64,000 nucleotides of DNA from Limisphaerales bacterium. GTDB taxonomy: Bacteria > Verrucomicrobiota > Verrucomicrobiia > Limisphaerales > UBA1096. Under the pieces are notes generated by a model, which worked only from the letters and a program-made list of their open reading frames with translations, was not told the origin of the DNA and ran no database searches. Of the stretch, positions 8,660 to 18,056 are shown in pieces. Both the position numbers and the translations under genes were made by a program. Position 1 is the stretch's first letter; each line of letters starts with the position of its first letter. The stretch lies in assembly GCA_004213515.1 (NCBI GenBank), contig SHAK01000009.1, positions 16,231 through 80,230 of the forward strand. Reading direction: 5' to 3'.

Positions 8660-10111
8660 TTATTTTGGTAGTGCAGCTTTCCACCCATCGCCCAAGCGCT
8701 TGTTCATGCGAGCCACAATTAATTTAGAACCTTTTTCATTTACTATATTTTTCATCTCGTGAGGGTCGTCAATAAGACTATAAAGTTCGCGGGCAACCAC
8801 GTCCTTAGTTCTCCAATTTTGCCACTGAACGAACCTGTATTTATTCGTTCGTATTGCATAGCCCATTACATCGCCATGACGTGAATGCCTATTTCCCTCA
8901 AATGATCGAGGGTATTGGCTGAACACAGCAGTTTTCCATTTACGGTTCGGTTTTTTGAAAAGCGGAAGAAAACTTCGACCCTCAAGACTGCTTGGGACTG
9001 CCAATCCTGCCAATTCGCAAACCGTCGGAAATACGTCTACCAATTCCACAAGCGCATGCGAATTGCCCTTTGGTTGGCCGGGAGCAATAACTATAAGCGG
9101 AATGCGCGTCGATAATTCGTAATTATTGGCCTTGGTCCAGAGCCCCTGCTCTCCAAGATGAAAACCGTGATCTCCATACAAGAGCACGATCGTGTTATCT
9201 TCCAATTTAAGCCGTTCGAGTTCTGCAATCAACCGGCCGACCAGTTCATCAATATAACTAACACAGGCATAATAGCCGTGTCGCAATTCTCGGGCTTTGG
9301 CTTTCGTGATTTTACCGTCTACTGGGATATCCGTATAACCCTCCAGCTCACTCCAGCTTCGCGTCGCCCAATCAGGAGAGTTCACCGGATGAGACCCGTG
9401 TTTAGGTATCTGAATTTCTTCCTTTTCATATAAGTCCCAATATTTTTTTGGTGCATTAAAGGGAAGATGCGGCTTACGAAAACCTACTGCCAAAAAGAAC
9501 GGATTCTTATTAACAGCCAGCTCTCCCAAAACTCGGATTGATTCGTTCGCAACGATACCGTCAATGTAGTGATCATCGGACACTTCTGCCGACTCACTTG
9601 CAGCGCGTTTTAATCCTTTTCCATTAAGGTTTTTCTGCAAGGCATATCTTAACTTCGGATCACGAACATTATCATACATCGGTGGGGAAGACCAAGATTC
9701 TGGGTCCTTTGAAGGAGCACCCCCGCCATGAAGTATTTTGCCAATGCTACGGCTTTGATACCCTGTATTTTTAAAATATTGGGGCAACGTTACTGCATTC
9801 GGTTTGGCCTCGCGGAAGTGTGTATTTAAATCCCAAACACGGATTGTATCCGGCCGCAACCCAGTAAGCATCGAAAGTCGGGATGGACAGCAAACTGCTT
9901 GCTGACAATAAGCACGCTGAAGAACAATTCCTCGCTTGGCCAATCGATCGATATTCGGAGTTATAGCGGTTTGGTCCCCATAACATCCTAGGGCCGGCCG
10001 CAAGTCATCGACAGCTATCATCAACACATTCGGCTTCACTTGGCCAAGAACACTAGGATAAAAAGCAACTTCAAAAAACAAAAACAAAATAACCAAGCGA
10101 CTCAAAAACAT
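8660..10111 (-). CDS. Sulfatase, iduronate-2-sulfatase-like
   Basis: I place the start at ATG 10111 (signal peptide MFLSRLVILFLFF), directly after the upstream stop in the arrangement TGA-T-ATG; a TTG at 10120 would add three residues. About 483 residues. KPNVLMIAVDDLRPALGCYG gives the metal site, VCCPSRLSMLTG the formylglycine motif (Cys74 from this start), and SIGKILHGG, FRKPHLPFNAP and LLYGDHGFHLGEQGLWTKAN the other active-site blocks. The domain plan resembles iduronate-2-sulfatases. It belongs to the packed sulfatase unit and is probably translationally coupled to the gene before it. Confidence 0.94.
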   Translation of the reverse strand: MFLSRLVILFLFFEVAFYPSVLGQVKPNVLMIAVDDLRPALGCYGDQTAITPNIDRLAKRGIVLQRAYCQQAVCCPSRLSMLTGLRPDTIRVWDLNTHFREAKPNAVTLPQYFKNTGYQSRSIGKILHGGGAPSKDPESWSSPPMYDNVRDPKLRYALQKNLNGKGLKRAASESAEVSDDHYIDGIVANESIRVLGELAVNKNPFFLAVGFRKPHLPFNAPKKYWDLYEKEEIQIPKHGSHPVNSPDWATRSWSELEGYTDIPVDGKITKAKARELRHGYYACVSYIDELVGRLIAELERLKLEDNTIVLLYGDHGFHLGEQGLWTKANNYELSTRIPLIVIAPGQPKGNSHALVELVDVFPTVCELAGLAVPSSLEGRSFLPLFKKPNRKWKTAVFSQYPRSFEGNRHSRHGDVMGYAIRTNKYRFVQWQNWRTKDVVARELYSLIDDPHEMKNIVNEKGSKLIVARMNKRLGDGWKAALPK

Positions 10112-10112
10112 A

Positions 10113-11564
10113 TCACTCAAAAAAATAATTCCAGTAGTTTAATTTAAGAAGTTTCTTGTCTGGCTTGCCGTCTCGAATACTCGCTTTAATTTCGGATTGA
10201 AGTTGTAAGATGTTTTTTGGATCCAAAAATGGATCGTTCGTTTCTCTTCGCCATTCTGCCAACTTATTTTTTAGAGACTGAAGCTGACTACGAAATTTTT
10301 TATCATCAGCCAGATTTCTAAATTCAAACGGGTCATTATTTAGATCATACAATTCAAACGCAGGAGGACGTCGCATTAAAGAGTAAGCGTCCCTCACATT
10401 ATTACTTTCAGTAATAGTTTTTTGTAGACCATCAAAAAAACGATTTATTGTAAAATCATACCCAGGATTTAACAAACCAGACTGCAGGTTTTGGATTAGT
10501 TTAAATCGCTCTCCCCGTATAGTCCGCTGGGGGTAGAAATTGTGCGCCGAGTGAAGATTGAATTCGGTGAATAAATATTCACGCCAACCTTTCACTTGAC
10601 CTTGCAACATAGGAATTAGGGATTTGCCTGCCAAGCCTTTCGGCAATGCTGCATTCGCAGCACTCAAGATGGTCGGCATCAAATCCAAAGTCGAAACCAG
10701 TTCGTTGCGAACCGACTTCCCAAATCCTTCTCTACCTGACCATTGAATTATCAAAGGAACTCGCACTCCGCCCTCGTATGAAGTTCGCTTACCTCGCAAT
10801 AAGTCCGCACCATGATCGCCCATGTAAATGATCAGAGTGTTTTTTTGTTTGCCTGACTGGCTCAATGCTTCAAGCAAATCTCCGATTAGGGTATCCAGGC
10901 GGCTCATGCAATTATAGTAATCAGCGGTTTGATTCCTCAGTTCAGGAGTATCTATCCCAAAATAAGCTAGAGGCTTAACGTCATCTGCGCTTAAGGGGTT
11001 TTTTGGAATACCTTTGATTTGCCGAATAAAGGGGCGATGCGGATCTGGGTAATTAACACTTAGAAAAAATGGTTTGTCTCCATCTGCCATAAACGATTTT
11101 GCAAACCTCGCATAATCACCAAGTTTTTTTCGGGAAAAGTTCGAGCTTGGTATTTTCTTATAGTCAAAAGGAAAGGCCGACGCTGGATTAACGTGCAATT
11201 TGCCTATGAGGCCTGTCCTATATCCGGACCTCTTCAAACTATGAATTAAGTTAGGAGTGTTTTCATTGTAGAGTCTAAACTTCCACGTAGCCAATCCGAT
11301 CTGTCCGTTTTGGTGAGGATACAATCCAGTTAGTAGTGCTGCTCTTGACTGGCTACAACCAGCCTGAGGAACGTATGCTCTATCAAAACGAACACCATTG
11401 CTCGCAAACCGATCCAGCACTGGGGTTTGAACGTAAGGTTCACCGTAACAACCCAATTCCGGTCCATTGTCCTCAGAAACGATGAGGAGGATATTCGGCC
11501 GCGAGTTAGCTTTAACAAACGCAACGAAGATAGTCAGAAAAAATAAAAACCTGAAACAAACCAT
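10113..11564 (-). CDS. Sulfatase, heparan N-sulfatase (SGSH)-like, with variant CSQSR motif
   Basis: About 483 residues. I prefer ATG 11564 (signal peptide MVCFRFLFFLTIFVAFVKA) over an in-frame GTG at 11570 that overlaps the sialidase stop. RPNILLIVSEDNGPELGCYG and GLYPHQNGQIGLATW match the sulfamidase-like branch. The maturation motif reads GCSQSRAALLTG (Cys70), with Gln where most S1 sulfatases have Pro or Ala. Other blocks are LIGKLHVNP, NYPDPHRPF, IYMGDHGADLLRGKRTSYEGG. If active it would remove N-linked or O-linked sulfate from an amino sugar; whether the Gln is tolerated by the maturation enzyme is not shown by sequence. Confidence 0.93.
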   Translation of the reverse strand: MVCFRFLFFLTIFVAFVKANSRPNILLIVSEDNGPELGCYGEPYVQTPVLDRFASNGVRFDRAYVPQAGCSQSRAALLTGLYPHQNGQIGLATWKFRLYNENTPNLIHSLKRSGYRTGLIGKLHVNPASAFPFDYKKIPSSNFSRKKLGDYARFAKSFMADGDKPFFLSVNYPDPHRPFIRQIKGIPKNPLSADDVKPLAYFGIDTPELRNQTADYYNCMSRLDTLIGDLLEALSQSGKQKNTLIIYMGDHGADLLRGKRTSYEGGVRVPLIIQWSGREGFGKSVRNELVSTLDLMPTILSAANAALPKGLAGKSLIPMLQGQVKGWREYLFTEFNLHSAHNFYPQRTIRGERFKLIQNLQSGLLNPGYDFTINRFFDGLQKTITESNNVRDAYSLMRRPPAFELYDLNNDPFEFRNLADDKKFRSQLQSLKNKLAEWRRETNDPFLDPKNILQLQSEIKASIRDGKPDKKLLKLNYWNYFFE

Positions 11565-11569
11565 GCTCA

Positions 11570-12730
11570 CTATTTTAAAAAATCTTTCCGTTCAGCCATA
11601 GCATCCAACTCGCTAAGTTTTAATCGCACGCTGACGATGTAGGGAGATTCCCCCTTCGTCCAATGCCCATAAGTGGTGGTGACGATTGTGTCGTCTGGCA
11701 ATATTTCAACTGGCGGATAGGCGCAGTCGGCTGACTTGTGGTTGTCCATCAACCGAACGCGATACTGCCCTTCCCTGCCGTTAACGATATCACTATAAGT
11801 TCCAACCCAAGCAACCCAGTCGCCAAAAGTGCGAGTATCGTGTGTGCGATCCCGAAACGAGATGAATAATCGACCGTCTTTCGAATATCGACCAGTGTGG
11901 CGGTCGCCCGTCAATGATGCAGGCAACTCTCTTGGATTAGTCCAATTTTCCCCTTCGTCGTTGGAAAAGATCACGAACGAGTTTCGGCGGCGAGCGTTTT
12001 CGCGCAGCAAGACACAAAGCTGTTTTCCGTCAGGAGAACGGATGATCCCAGGTTCACAAAGATGCACATCGCTCCTAGCAAAGAGCGCCTCGGGGTAGGA
12101 CCAGGTCAAGCCGCCGTCTTTGGAGAAGGTTTTGAAAAGAGTAAAAACTGGATTACTTTCCCTCTTCATAGCACCCTTAAAAAAACGGCCGTCGTCGTGA
12201 AACATAGCCATGTAATTACCTTTTCCTGTTTTTAATGGTTCAAGACATCCCATAACAACTATGCCTCCCCAATCGCCAGCTGGCTTCAATTCACTCCAGC
12301 TATCACCATCATTCTCACTAATAGCCAGTCGTGCAGGATAAAGCCCAGACCACATGATTAATCGTTTTTGCCCTGAAGCGTCAATTACTCGATGAAGAGT
12401 CGGCACCTCTTTACTTGTGCTCCAAGACTTTGGTGTTGGAATTCGACTACTCCATGTAAGCCCGCCATCATTGCTTCTTTTATAAACAATCCCTCCCCGA
12501 CCATGCCCCTTAGGATATACGATAAGCATTGTCTTTTTGTCTTCCAACAAAACTGTGGTCGGATGACCAAGGTATTGGCCTTTTTCACGATCTACTACAA
12601 TTTGACGATGCGCTTGTTTGGACAGGTCAATTGTTGGAATCGAATAACCCTTAGACTGTATTTCATCTTCAGCTTGAACAAGCCTCACTGAAATACAAAA
12701 GCCTACAAAAATAATAAATAGTCGTTTCAC
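11570..12730 (-). CDS. Sialidase-like BNR/Asp-box protein
   Basis: A 386-residue secreted protein starting at GTG 12730, with signal peptide to about residue 20. Four Asp-box motifs of the S-x-D-x-G-x-x-W type are visible: RSNDGGLTWS, SENDGDSWS, SKDGGLTWS and SNDEGENWT, at the spacing of a six-bladed propeller. An Arg-rich strand (SFRDRTHDTRTFGDW) could supply carboxylate-binding Arg. Such proteins are exo-sialidases or related glycosidases and glycan binders; sialic acid specificity here is inferred mainly from the lyase-like aldolase in the same unit. It lies 3 bp after the PhyH gene stop and abuts the next sulfatase. Confidence 0.88.
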   Translation of the reverse strand: MKRLFIIFVGFCISVRLVQAEDEIQSKGYSIPTIDLSKQAHRQIVVDREKGQYLGHPTTVLLEDKKTMLIVYPKGHGRGGIVYKRSNDGGLTWSSRIPTPKSWSTSKEVPTLHRVIDASGQKRLIMWSGLYPARLAISENDGDSWSELKPAGDWGGIVVMGCLEPLKTGKGNYMAMFHDDGRFFKGAMKRESNPVFTLFKTFSKDGGLTWSYPEALFARSDVHLCEPGIIRSPDGKQLCVLLRENARRRNSFVIFSNDEGENWTNPRELPASLTGDRHTGRYSKDGRLFISFRDRTHDTRTFGDWVAWVGTYSDIVNGREGQYRVRLMDNHKSADCAYPPVEILPDDTIVTTTYGHWTKGESPYIVSVRLKLSELDAMAERKDFLK

Positions 12731-12733
12731 CGA

Positions 12734-13489
12734 TTAAATTTTCCCTTTCAAAGTCAATTCTTTGTCCAGTTTTGATTTATAAATTTGGTGAGCTTCAATG
12801 TTTTCCTTGGCGCTTGCACCATAAAAAATAAAACCAAGAGCCCTTCGATTACGCGAAGAACTTCTATTCCTGTCTGCGCGATGAATTGTCATTGCTTGAT
12901 GAGCAAGTAAATCTCCAGGTTTTGCATGGCATACAATTTCATTAGCCATATCATCCTGAGCCCCAAAGTCTTTAATCCCTTGTGAGAATCCAAGAGTACT
13001 TGTTCTTTTGTGAAGTCGCATCCCGTTCTTGTGAGAGCCTTTTATATATCGAACACATCCATTTTCCTCATCAGCAGTATCTAAAGCTAGCCACATAGTT
13101 ATTGCATGGCAAGGCTTGAGCATAAAATAGTAGCCATCTTGATGTGGTGGAGTTTCCACTCCAAGCAATGGAGGCTTATTAAAATACTGCAAATTTTTAG
13201 GAACTACTTCCTCCTCAAGCAATTCTTCAGCTAATCGTCTAGGCTTATCATTCATTAAATTAAAAAAATATGAATCATGCTGATGCATTCGCTGGATTTG
13301 CTTCAGTGATTTATGGTTACATTTATCCTCATAATAAATTTCGGAAGATTCGAGGCAAGGCATGATTTCTTCTAGGAATCGGGATAATTCAAATTCTATT
13401 TCCTCAGACTCCTTCTTATCAAAAAAACTAGTAATAGCTACAAAACCATTACTGTTATATGAATCAATAATTTGAGACTTTTTCTCCAC
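12734..13489 (-). CDS. Phytanoyl-CoA dioxygenase (PhyH) family protein
   Basis: A 251-residue Fe(II)/2-oxoglutarate oxygenase starting at GTG 13489. The facial triad appears as H116 and D118 in TPPHQDGYYF, and H203 in MTIHRADRNRS, followed by an Arg (RRALGF) suited to bind 2-oxoglutarate. No signal peptide, so cytoplasmic. Family members hydroxylate diverse small molecules, so the substrate is open. It is the first gene of the minus-strand unit with the sialidase and sulfatases; a modified sugar, or taurine-like or sulfonated product, is one speculative substrate class. Upstream lies a terminator for the small gene before it. Confidence 0.9.
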   Translation of the reverse strand: MEKKSQIIDSYNSNGFVAITSFFDKKESEEIEFELSRFLEEIMPCLESSEIYYEDKCNHKSLKQIQRMHQHDSYFFNLMNDKPRRLAEELLEEEVVPKNLQYFNKPPLLGVETPPHQDGYYFMLKPCHAITMWLALDTADEENGCVRYIKGSHKNGMRLHKRTSTLGFSQGIKDFGAQDDMANEIVCHAKPGDLLAHQAMTIHRADRNRSSSRNRRALGFIFYGASAKENIEAHQIYKSKLDKELTLKGKI

Positions 13490-13548
13490 TAATTAATAAT
13501 TGGCAACTACAAGAAGCATTATCCCCAATAAATAAAAACCAAAGAAAA

Positions 13549-13575
13549 AAACGGCGACCAAAATGATCGCCGTTT
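13549..13575 (-). terminator. Rho-independent terminator after the 88-residue gene
   Basis: A perfect 9-bp inverted repeat (AAACGGCGA with TCGCCGTTT) around a 9-base loop. On the minus strand it is followed by a run of T residues, so it should end transcription of the small gene at 13595-13861 and insulate the PhyH-sulfatase unit that begins just downstream. Confidence 0.85.
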
Positions 13576-13594
13576 AACAAAATTAAATAAAAAC

Positions 13595-13861
13595 CTAATT
13601 ATCAGATGGTGGTGGTTGTTCCTGCAAGCCAACAGACTCGGCAATATCTCTAAACTCATTTTTTTCAACAGTATTGAGACACTTACCACGCTCATTTAGC
13701 TTTTCGTTAATCTTAACAACCTTTTCGGTCATTTGCTCATGAGTATCTTTAGTGCCACCAGCAAGAACAAAATTCTCTCCCTGGGTAAGGCGCTTATGCC
13801 CATCAGTGTCGAGCCCGACACCAAGCATCATAGCTTTTTTTTCATTACTATCCCTTGACAC
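13595..13861 (-). CDS. Small hypothetical protein (88 residues)
   Basis: Starts at GTG 13861 with a GAGGG purine run four bases upstream; ATG codons at 13831 and 13828 are alternatives with poorer ribosome sites. The product is hydrophilic and charged, with no signal peptide or membrane segment. It contains MMLGVGLDTDGHKRLTQGEN, a Cys, and a Pro-rich acidic end (QPPPSDN). I do not recognise the family. A strong terminator follows directly and the gene is divergent from nadE, which supports it being real and independently transcribed. Confidence 0.65.
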   Translation of the reverse strand: MSRDSNEKKAMMLGVGLDTDGHKRLTQGENFVLAGGTKDTHEQMTEKVVKINEKLNERGKCLNTVEKNEFRDIAESVGLQEQPPPSDN

Positions 13862-13976
13862 GCCCTCAATTTAACGCTTTTGAGAAAGTGGTCAAGGGAC
13901 AAACTAAGTACTTTCAAGAAGTTTAGATTCTGGCTTTTGTAAATTAGCATTCGCCGATACTTTTCCTGAGCGGTAA

Positions 13977-15608
13977 ATGAAGATTGCCATTGCACAGATC
14001 AATACCACGGTCGGAGATTTTAGGGGGAATTCTGACAAGATTATCAATTCCTGGCTTCAAGCTGATGAATTAGGAGCCGAAATTGTAGTTTTTCCAGAAT
14101 TGGCACTGTGTGGTTATCCCCCTAGAGACCTCTTATTAAAGAAAAACTTTTTAATTGAAAATGAGCTGCAAATGGAGCGATTGACAAAAAAAGGTGGTAA
14201 AGCTGTAGCAGTAGTTGGATTTGCCTCGCAAAACAAAAATGGATCTGGTCGACCTGCTCATAATTCTGCTGCAGTTATAAAATCTTCTAAGATAATTGCC
14301 ATTCGGCACAAATCTTTACTCCCAACTTACGACGTTTTTGATGAGGACAGGTATTTTGAGCCAGCTAATAACATAGAACCAGTAGAAGTTCTCAATAAAA
14401 AAATAGGCATTACAATTTGTGAAGACATTTGGAATGATGATGTATTTATTCACGATAGAAAATATGACCGCAAGCCCGCAGATGAATTAGCCGCTGCAGG
14501 GGCTGATTTATTATTAAATCTTTCAGCTTCACCTTGGTCTCTTGGCAAAGAGCATAGTCGACATGTATTACTTTCACAGTTAACAGCAAAGCATTGTTTG
14601 CCAATTGTTTATTGTAATCTTGTTGGAGGAAACGACGAACTAGTATTTGATGGAGGCAGCCAATACTACAACAAGCATGGCGTACTAGGCGCCAATGCCG
14701 CAATGTTTTCTGAAGATTTACTTATTGTAGACACTGAAACAATTGAACCTAAATCGAATAATACAGACCAAGACAATGCAAAAATTTTTCATGCTCTCTC
14801 CCTTGGCGTAAAAGATTACTTACATAAATGCGGTTTTAAATCTGCCGTTATCGGCCTCAGTGGAGGAATAGACTCTGCCGTCACAGCTGCTATTGCTGTG
14901 GAGGCTTTAGGTCCAAATAATGTTCGAGGTGTTGCAATGCCTTCACAATATTCATCACAAGGAAGCCTTGAAGATGCCGAAAGATTAGCTAAAGCACTAA
15001 AAATTCAGTATGATGTAGTGCCAATTGAACCAATATTCGAACAACTAAAAGCTCAATTGGAAACTATATTTAAACAAAAAAAAGAGGATACCACTGAAGA
15101 AAACATGCAGGCTAGAATTCGTGGGAATATACTAATGTCAATGTCCAACAAATTCGGTTCTCTTCTTCTTACAACAGGAAATAAAAGTGAACTGGCTGTT
15201 GGCTACTGCACTCTTTATGGTGATATGTGTGGAGGTTTAGCAGTTATTAGTGATCTACCAAAAACAAAAGTTTACAGCTTGGCCAGATGGATCAACCGCA
15301 AACAAGAAATTATTCCTGAGGCAACTATTACCAAGCCACCGTCCGCTGAACTTCGCCCTGATCAAATTGACCAAGACTCTTTGCCAGACTATGAAGTTTT
15401 AGATGACATCCTCGAGTCATATATTGTGAATGGATCTGATTTAGAATCCATAATTTCTTCAGGCCATGACCCTGCTGTTGTCCAACGTATAATTCAATTG
15501 ATTAATAACAACGAATATAAACGTCGACAAGCAGCACCAGGAATCAAGATTACAAGCAAGGCCTTCGGTGTAGGCCGCCGGATTCCAGTTGCTAAAAGAT
15601 ATATTTAG
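13977..15608 (+). CDS. nadE: Glutamine-dependent NAD+ synthetase
   Basis: A 543-residue two-domain enzyme. The N-terminal nitrilase-type glutaminase has the triad E41 (VVFPELALCGYPPRD), K112 (RHKSLLPTYD) and C148 (GITICEDIWND). The C-terminal ATP-pyrophosphatase domain has the P-loop-like SGGIDS at 295-300 and TTGNKSELAVGYCTLYGD. It converts nicotinic acid adenine dinucleotide to NAD+ using ammonia channelled from glutamine. Length and motif order are those of the bacterial ~540-residue class. Divergent from the small gene on the minus strand; ATG 13977 gives the expected N-terminus (MKIAIAQINTTVGDF). Confidence 0.97.
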   Translation: MKIAIAQINTTVGDFRGNSDKIINSWLQADELGAEIVVFPELALCGYPPRDLLLKKNFLIENELQMERLTKKGGKAVAVVGFASQNKNGSGRPAHNSAAVIKSSKIIAIRHKSLLPTYDVFDEDRYFEPANNIEPVEVLNKKIGITICEDIWNDDVFIHDRKYDRKPADELAAAGADLLLNLSASPWSLGKEHSRHVLLSQLTAKHCLPIVYCNLVGGNDELVFDGGSQYYNKHGVLGANAAMFSEDLLIVDTETIEPKSNNTDQDNAKIFHALSLGVKDYLHKCGFKSAVIGLSGGIDSAVTAAIAVEALGPNNVRGVAMPSQYSSQGSLEDAERLAKALKIQYDVVPIEPIFEQLKAQLETIFKQKKEDTTEENMQARIRGNILMSMSNKFGSLLLTTGNKSELAVGYCTLYGDMCGGLAVISDLPKTKVYSLARWINRKQEIIPEATITKPPSAELRPDQIDQDSLPDYEVLDDILESYIVNGSDLESIISSGHDPAVVQRIIQLINNNEYKRRQAAPGIKITSKAFGVGRRIPVAKRYI

Positions 15609-15700
15609 TATTAAGCAAAAACATGTTAAGATATGGAAAGGTTCTTCTTGTCTTTAATTAATCTGCATGCAGTCTCTCGCGTTCTTTAGGTAAATTAAAT

Positions 15701-17917
15701 ATGATTCGAATTCATTCGCCCTGCCAATATACAATTAATATATTATCGCTAGTCATTGGATTAATCCTTTTATTTATTACCTGCCAGATTTCTGCTGAGG
15801 ACATATCTATTGAAAAAATCAACCTAAAGCCGCGTCCCTCAATCAATGCGCTAAGAGTTGAAATTCCTCCAGTAATTGATGGATCTCTCGACGAAGCTGT
15901 TTGGGAAAATGCTTCTGTTGGCGGTGACTTTATTCAATTTGAACCAATCGACAACATTGCAATGTCTGAGAGGACAGAGTTTCGAATTTTATACGATAAC
16001 AAGGCAATTTATATTGGAATTTGGGCTTTTGATTCTGAGCCTGAAAAAATATTAGCGCGAACAATGTCACGCGACAATTTTCCAGATGAAGATGATTACA
16101 TATTCATCGCAATTGATACTTTTTTTGACCGGCGTAACGGTTACTCATTTGCAGTAAACCCAAACGGAATTCGTTATGATGCCTTAATTACTAATAATAG
16201 CTTTGCCGGAAGCAGTTGGGACACAATTTGGAGGTGCAAAAGTAGTATTTCCGAAAAAGGCTGGTTTAGCGAAATAGCTATTCCATTCGATTCCATCTCC
16301 TTTGCTCCTAACCAATCCACATGGGGTTTTAATATCTCAAGAACGATACGTCGTAAAAATGAAAAAGGTCGATGGCATAACGAAGGACGTCATTTACGTA
16401 CATCGAGTATGGCTACTGCAGGAGAAATCCGAGGACTGAACAACTTGGTAAATGTTAGCAAATGGGAGTTCCTGCCTTATATTAAGGGCAAATTGAATTA
16501 CGATCATGATAACAGTAGAAGCTCCACGTCAGGAGATTTTGGAGGTGACATTTCATATAAACTGGCTCCAAATCTAAATGCCAGCCTTTCAGCAAACACC
16601 GATTTTGCAGAAACTGAAGTGGATACTAGGCAACTAAACTTTACTCGCTTCTCTTTAATGTACCCAGAGAAACGCGACTTCTTTTTAAAGGACTCGGGGA
16701 TATTTCAGTTCGGCCCAGGATCAAGGTCAACTCCACTACCCAGCACACCTTTTTTCAGCAGGCGCATCGGCCTAACTGCTGATGGAGATCCAACGCCAAT
16801 TAATCTTGCTACAAAGGTTACAGGGCGGGTTGGCAAATATAATATCGGTATAATTGGAGCCATGCTTGACGAGCAAGAGGACCTAAAGGCTCAGAACACC
16901 TATATAACAAGGGTGTCACGAAACATTCTAGACCAATCTACAATCGGCATTATAAATACAGTCGGCGATCCTAATTCCAATGATGACTCTTATATGATTG
17001 GAACTGATTTTAACTATAGAAACACTAAGTTTCTAAATGGAAAAACTCTTCGAGCAAGCCTTTACTCAATGGCAAACTTTGATGAAGAAACAGACTGGAA
17101 TTATGCTCATGGGGGAAGCATATATTATCCCAATGATATAATTTACACTGGTGTTTCTTATTACGAAATCGATGAAGATTTCAAACCCAAACTCGGTTTC
17201 ACTAGACGAACTGGAGTTAGGCGTTATGGCTCTGCGTTTTCCATAAGTCCAAGAACTGAAAATATAAAATGGCTAAGAAGATACTCTTTTGCATATTTCA
17301 ACCACTTATACACTTCACTTGAAAATGAAATCGAGACGCAAAAGCATTCATTCTATATTCCAAGGCTAGACTTCGAATCCGGATTGCAAATGGCTTTTGA
17401 AATTGAGCGAGAATTCGATAAACCTGATCAAGACTTTGAGGTTTCTGGGGGAGGAGTCGTGCCATCCGGCGAATATTGGATAACTGACTACAATCTAGAT
17501 ATCGACTTTCCGGATTCAGGTTTAATTAATGGTGGTTTAGGCTATGTATTCGGCGACTGGTATCATGGAAAAAAACAAACCGCCTATACTCGGATTGGAT
17601 ACGACCCTGCCAAATGGCTTAATACCAGCCTAAGTTATACCTACAACAATTTTGAACTTCCAAACAATGAATTTGATGCTCAAATCGCTTCATTAAATGC
17701 ACGAATTAATTTTACACCCGACATGGGATGGTCTCATTTATTTCAATACGATAACGTTTCCGAATCATTAGGGTATAATACAAGATTCTTTTGGGAATTT
17801 CAGCCTGGAAAAAAATTCTATGCCGTTTTAAGACAAAATTATGGTGATGAAAACCATCTATGGGATTTGAGAAGGAGCGAATTTTCTATAAAATTAGCGT
17901 CTACATTTCGTTTCTAA
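15701..17917 (+). CDS. CBM9-like/DUF5916 outer-membrane protein
   Basis: A 738-residue protein with an N-terminal hydrophobic signal (to about residue 33). Residues about 50-240 form a CBM9-like domain (PVIDGSLDEAVWENA, IYIGIWAFDSEP, DDYIFIAIDTFFDRRNGY). The remainder is a DUF5916-type beta-barrel of alternating aromatic strands, with MYPEKRDFFLKDSGIFQFG at the junction, and ends in LASTFRF, a C-terminal aromatic as in outer-membrane barrels. Such proteins are widespread in marine heterotrophs; function is unproven, possibly glycan or peptide uptake. It is monocistronic by appearance, 92 bp after nadE. Confidence 0.88.
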   Translation: MIRIHSPCQYTINILSLVIGLILLFITCQISAEDISIEKINLKPRPSINALRVEIPPVIDGSLDEAVWENASVGGDFIQFEPIDNIAMSERTEFRILYDNKAIYIGIWAFDSEPEKILARTMSRDNFPDEDDYIFIAIDTFFDRRNGYSFAVNPNGIRYDALITNNSFAGSSWDTIWRCKSSISEKGWFSEIAIPFDSISFAPNQSTWGFNISRTIRRKNEKGRWHNEGRHLRTSSMATAGEIRGLNNLVNVSKWEFLPYIKGKLNYDHDNSRSSTSGDFGGDISYKLAPNLNASLSANTDFAETEVDTRQLNFTRFSLMYPEKRDFFLKDSGIFQFGPGSRSTPLPSTPFFSRRIGLTADGDPTPINLATKVTGRVGKYNIGIIGAMLDEQEDLKAQNTYITRVSRNILDQSTIGIINTVGDPNSNDDSYMIGTDFNYRNTKFLNGKTLRASLYSMANFDEETDWNYAHGGSIYYPNDIIYTGVSYYEIDEDFKPKLGFTRRTGVRRYGSAFSISPRTENIKWLRRYSFAYFNHLYTSLENEIETQKHSFYIPRLDFESGLQMAFEIEREFDKPDQDFEVSGGGVVPSGEYWITDYNLDIDFPDSGLINGGLGYVFGDWYHGKKQTAYTRIGYDPAKWLNTSLSYTYNNFELPNNEFDAQIASLNARINFTPDMGWSHLFQYDNVSESLGYNTRFFWEFQPGKKFYAVLRQNYGDENHLWDLRRSEFSIKLASTFRF

Positions 17918-18056
17918 ATAATTTAAACTTCTACTCATCAATTAAAAAACCATATTGACAGGAAAACTTCGTCTAGCTAACAAGTCTCTTCCCTTTAACA
18001 CTGGGGATAACCGTTCCAAACGACGTTCCTCATAATTCATTATATAATTAAATAAA

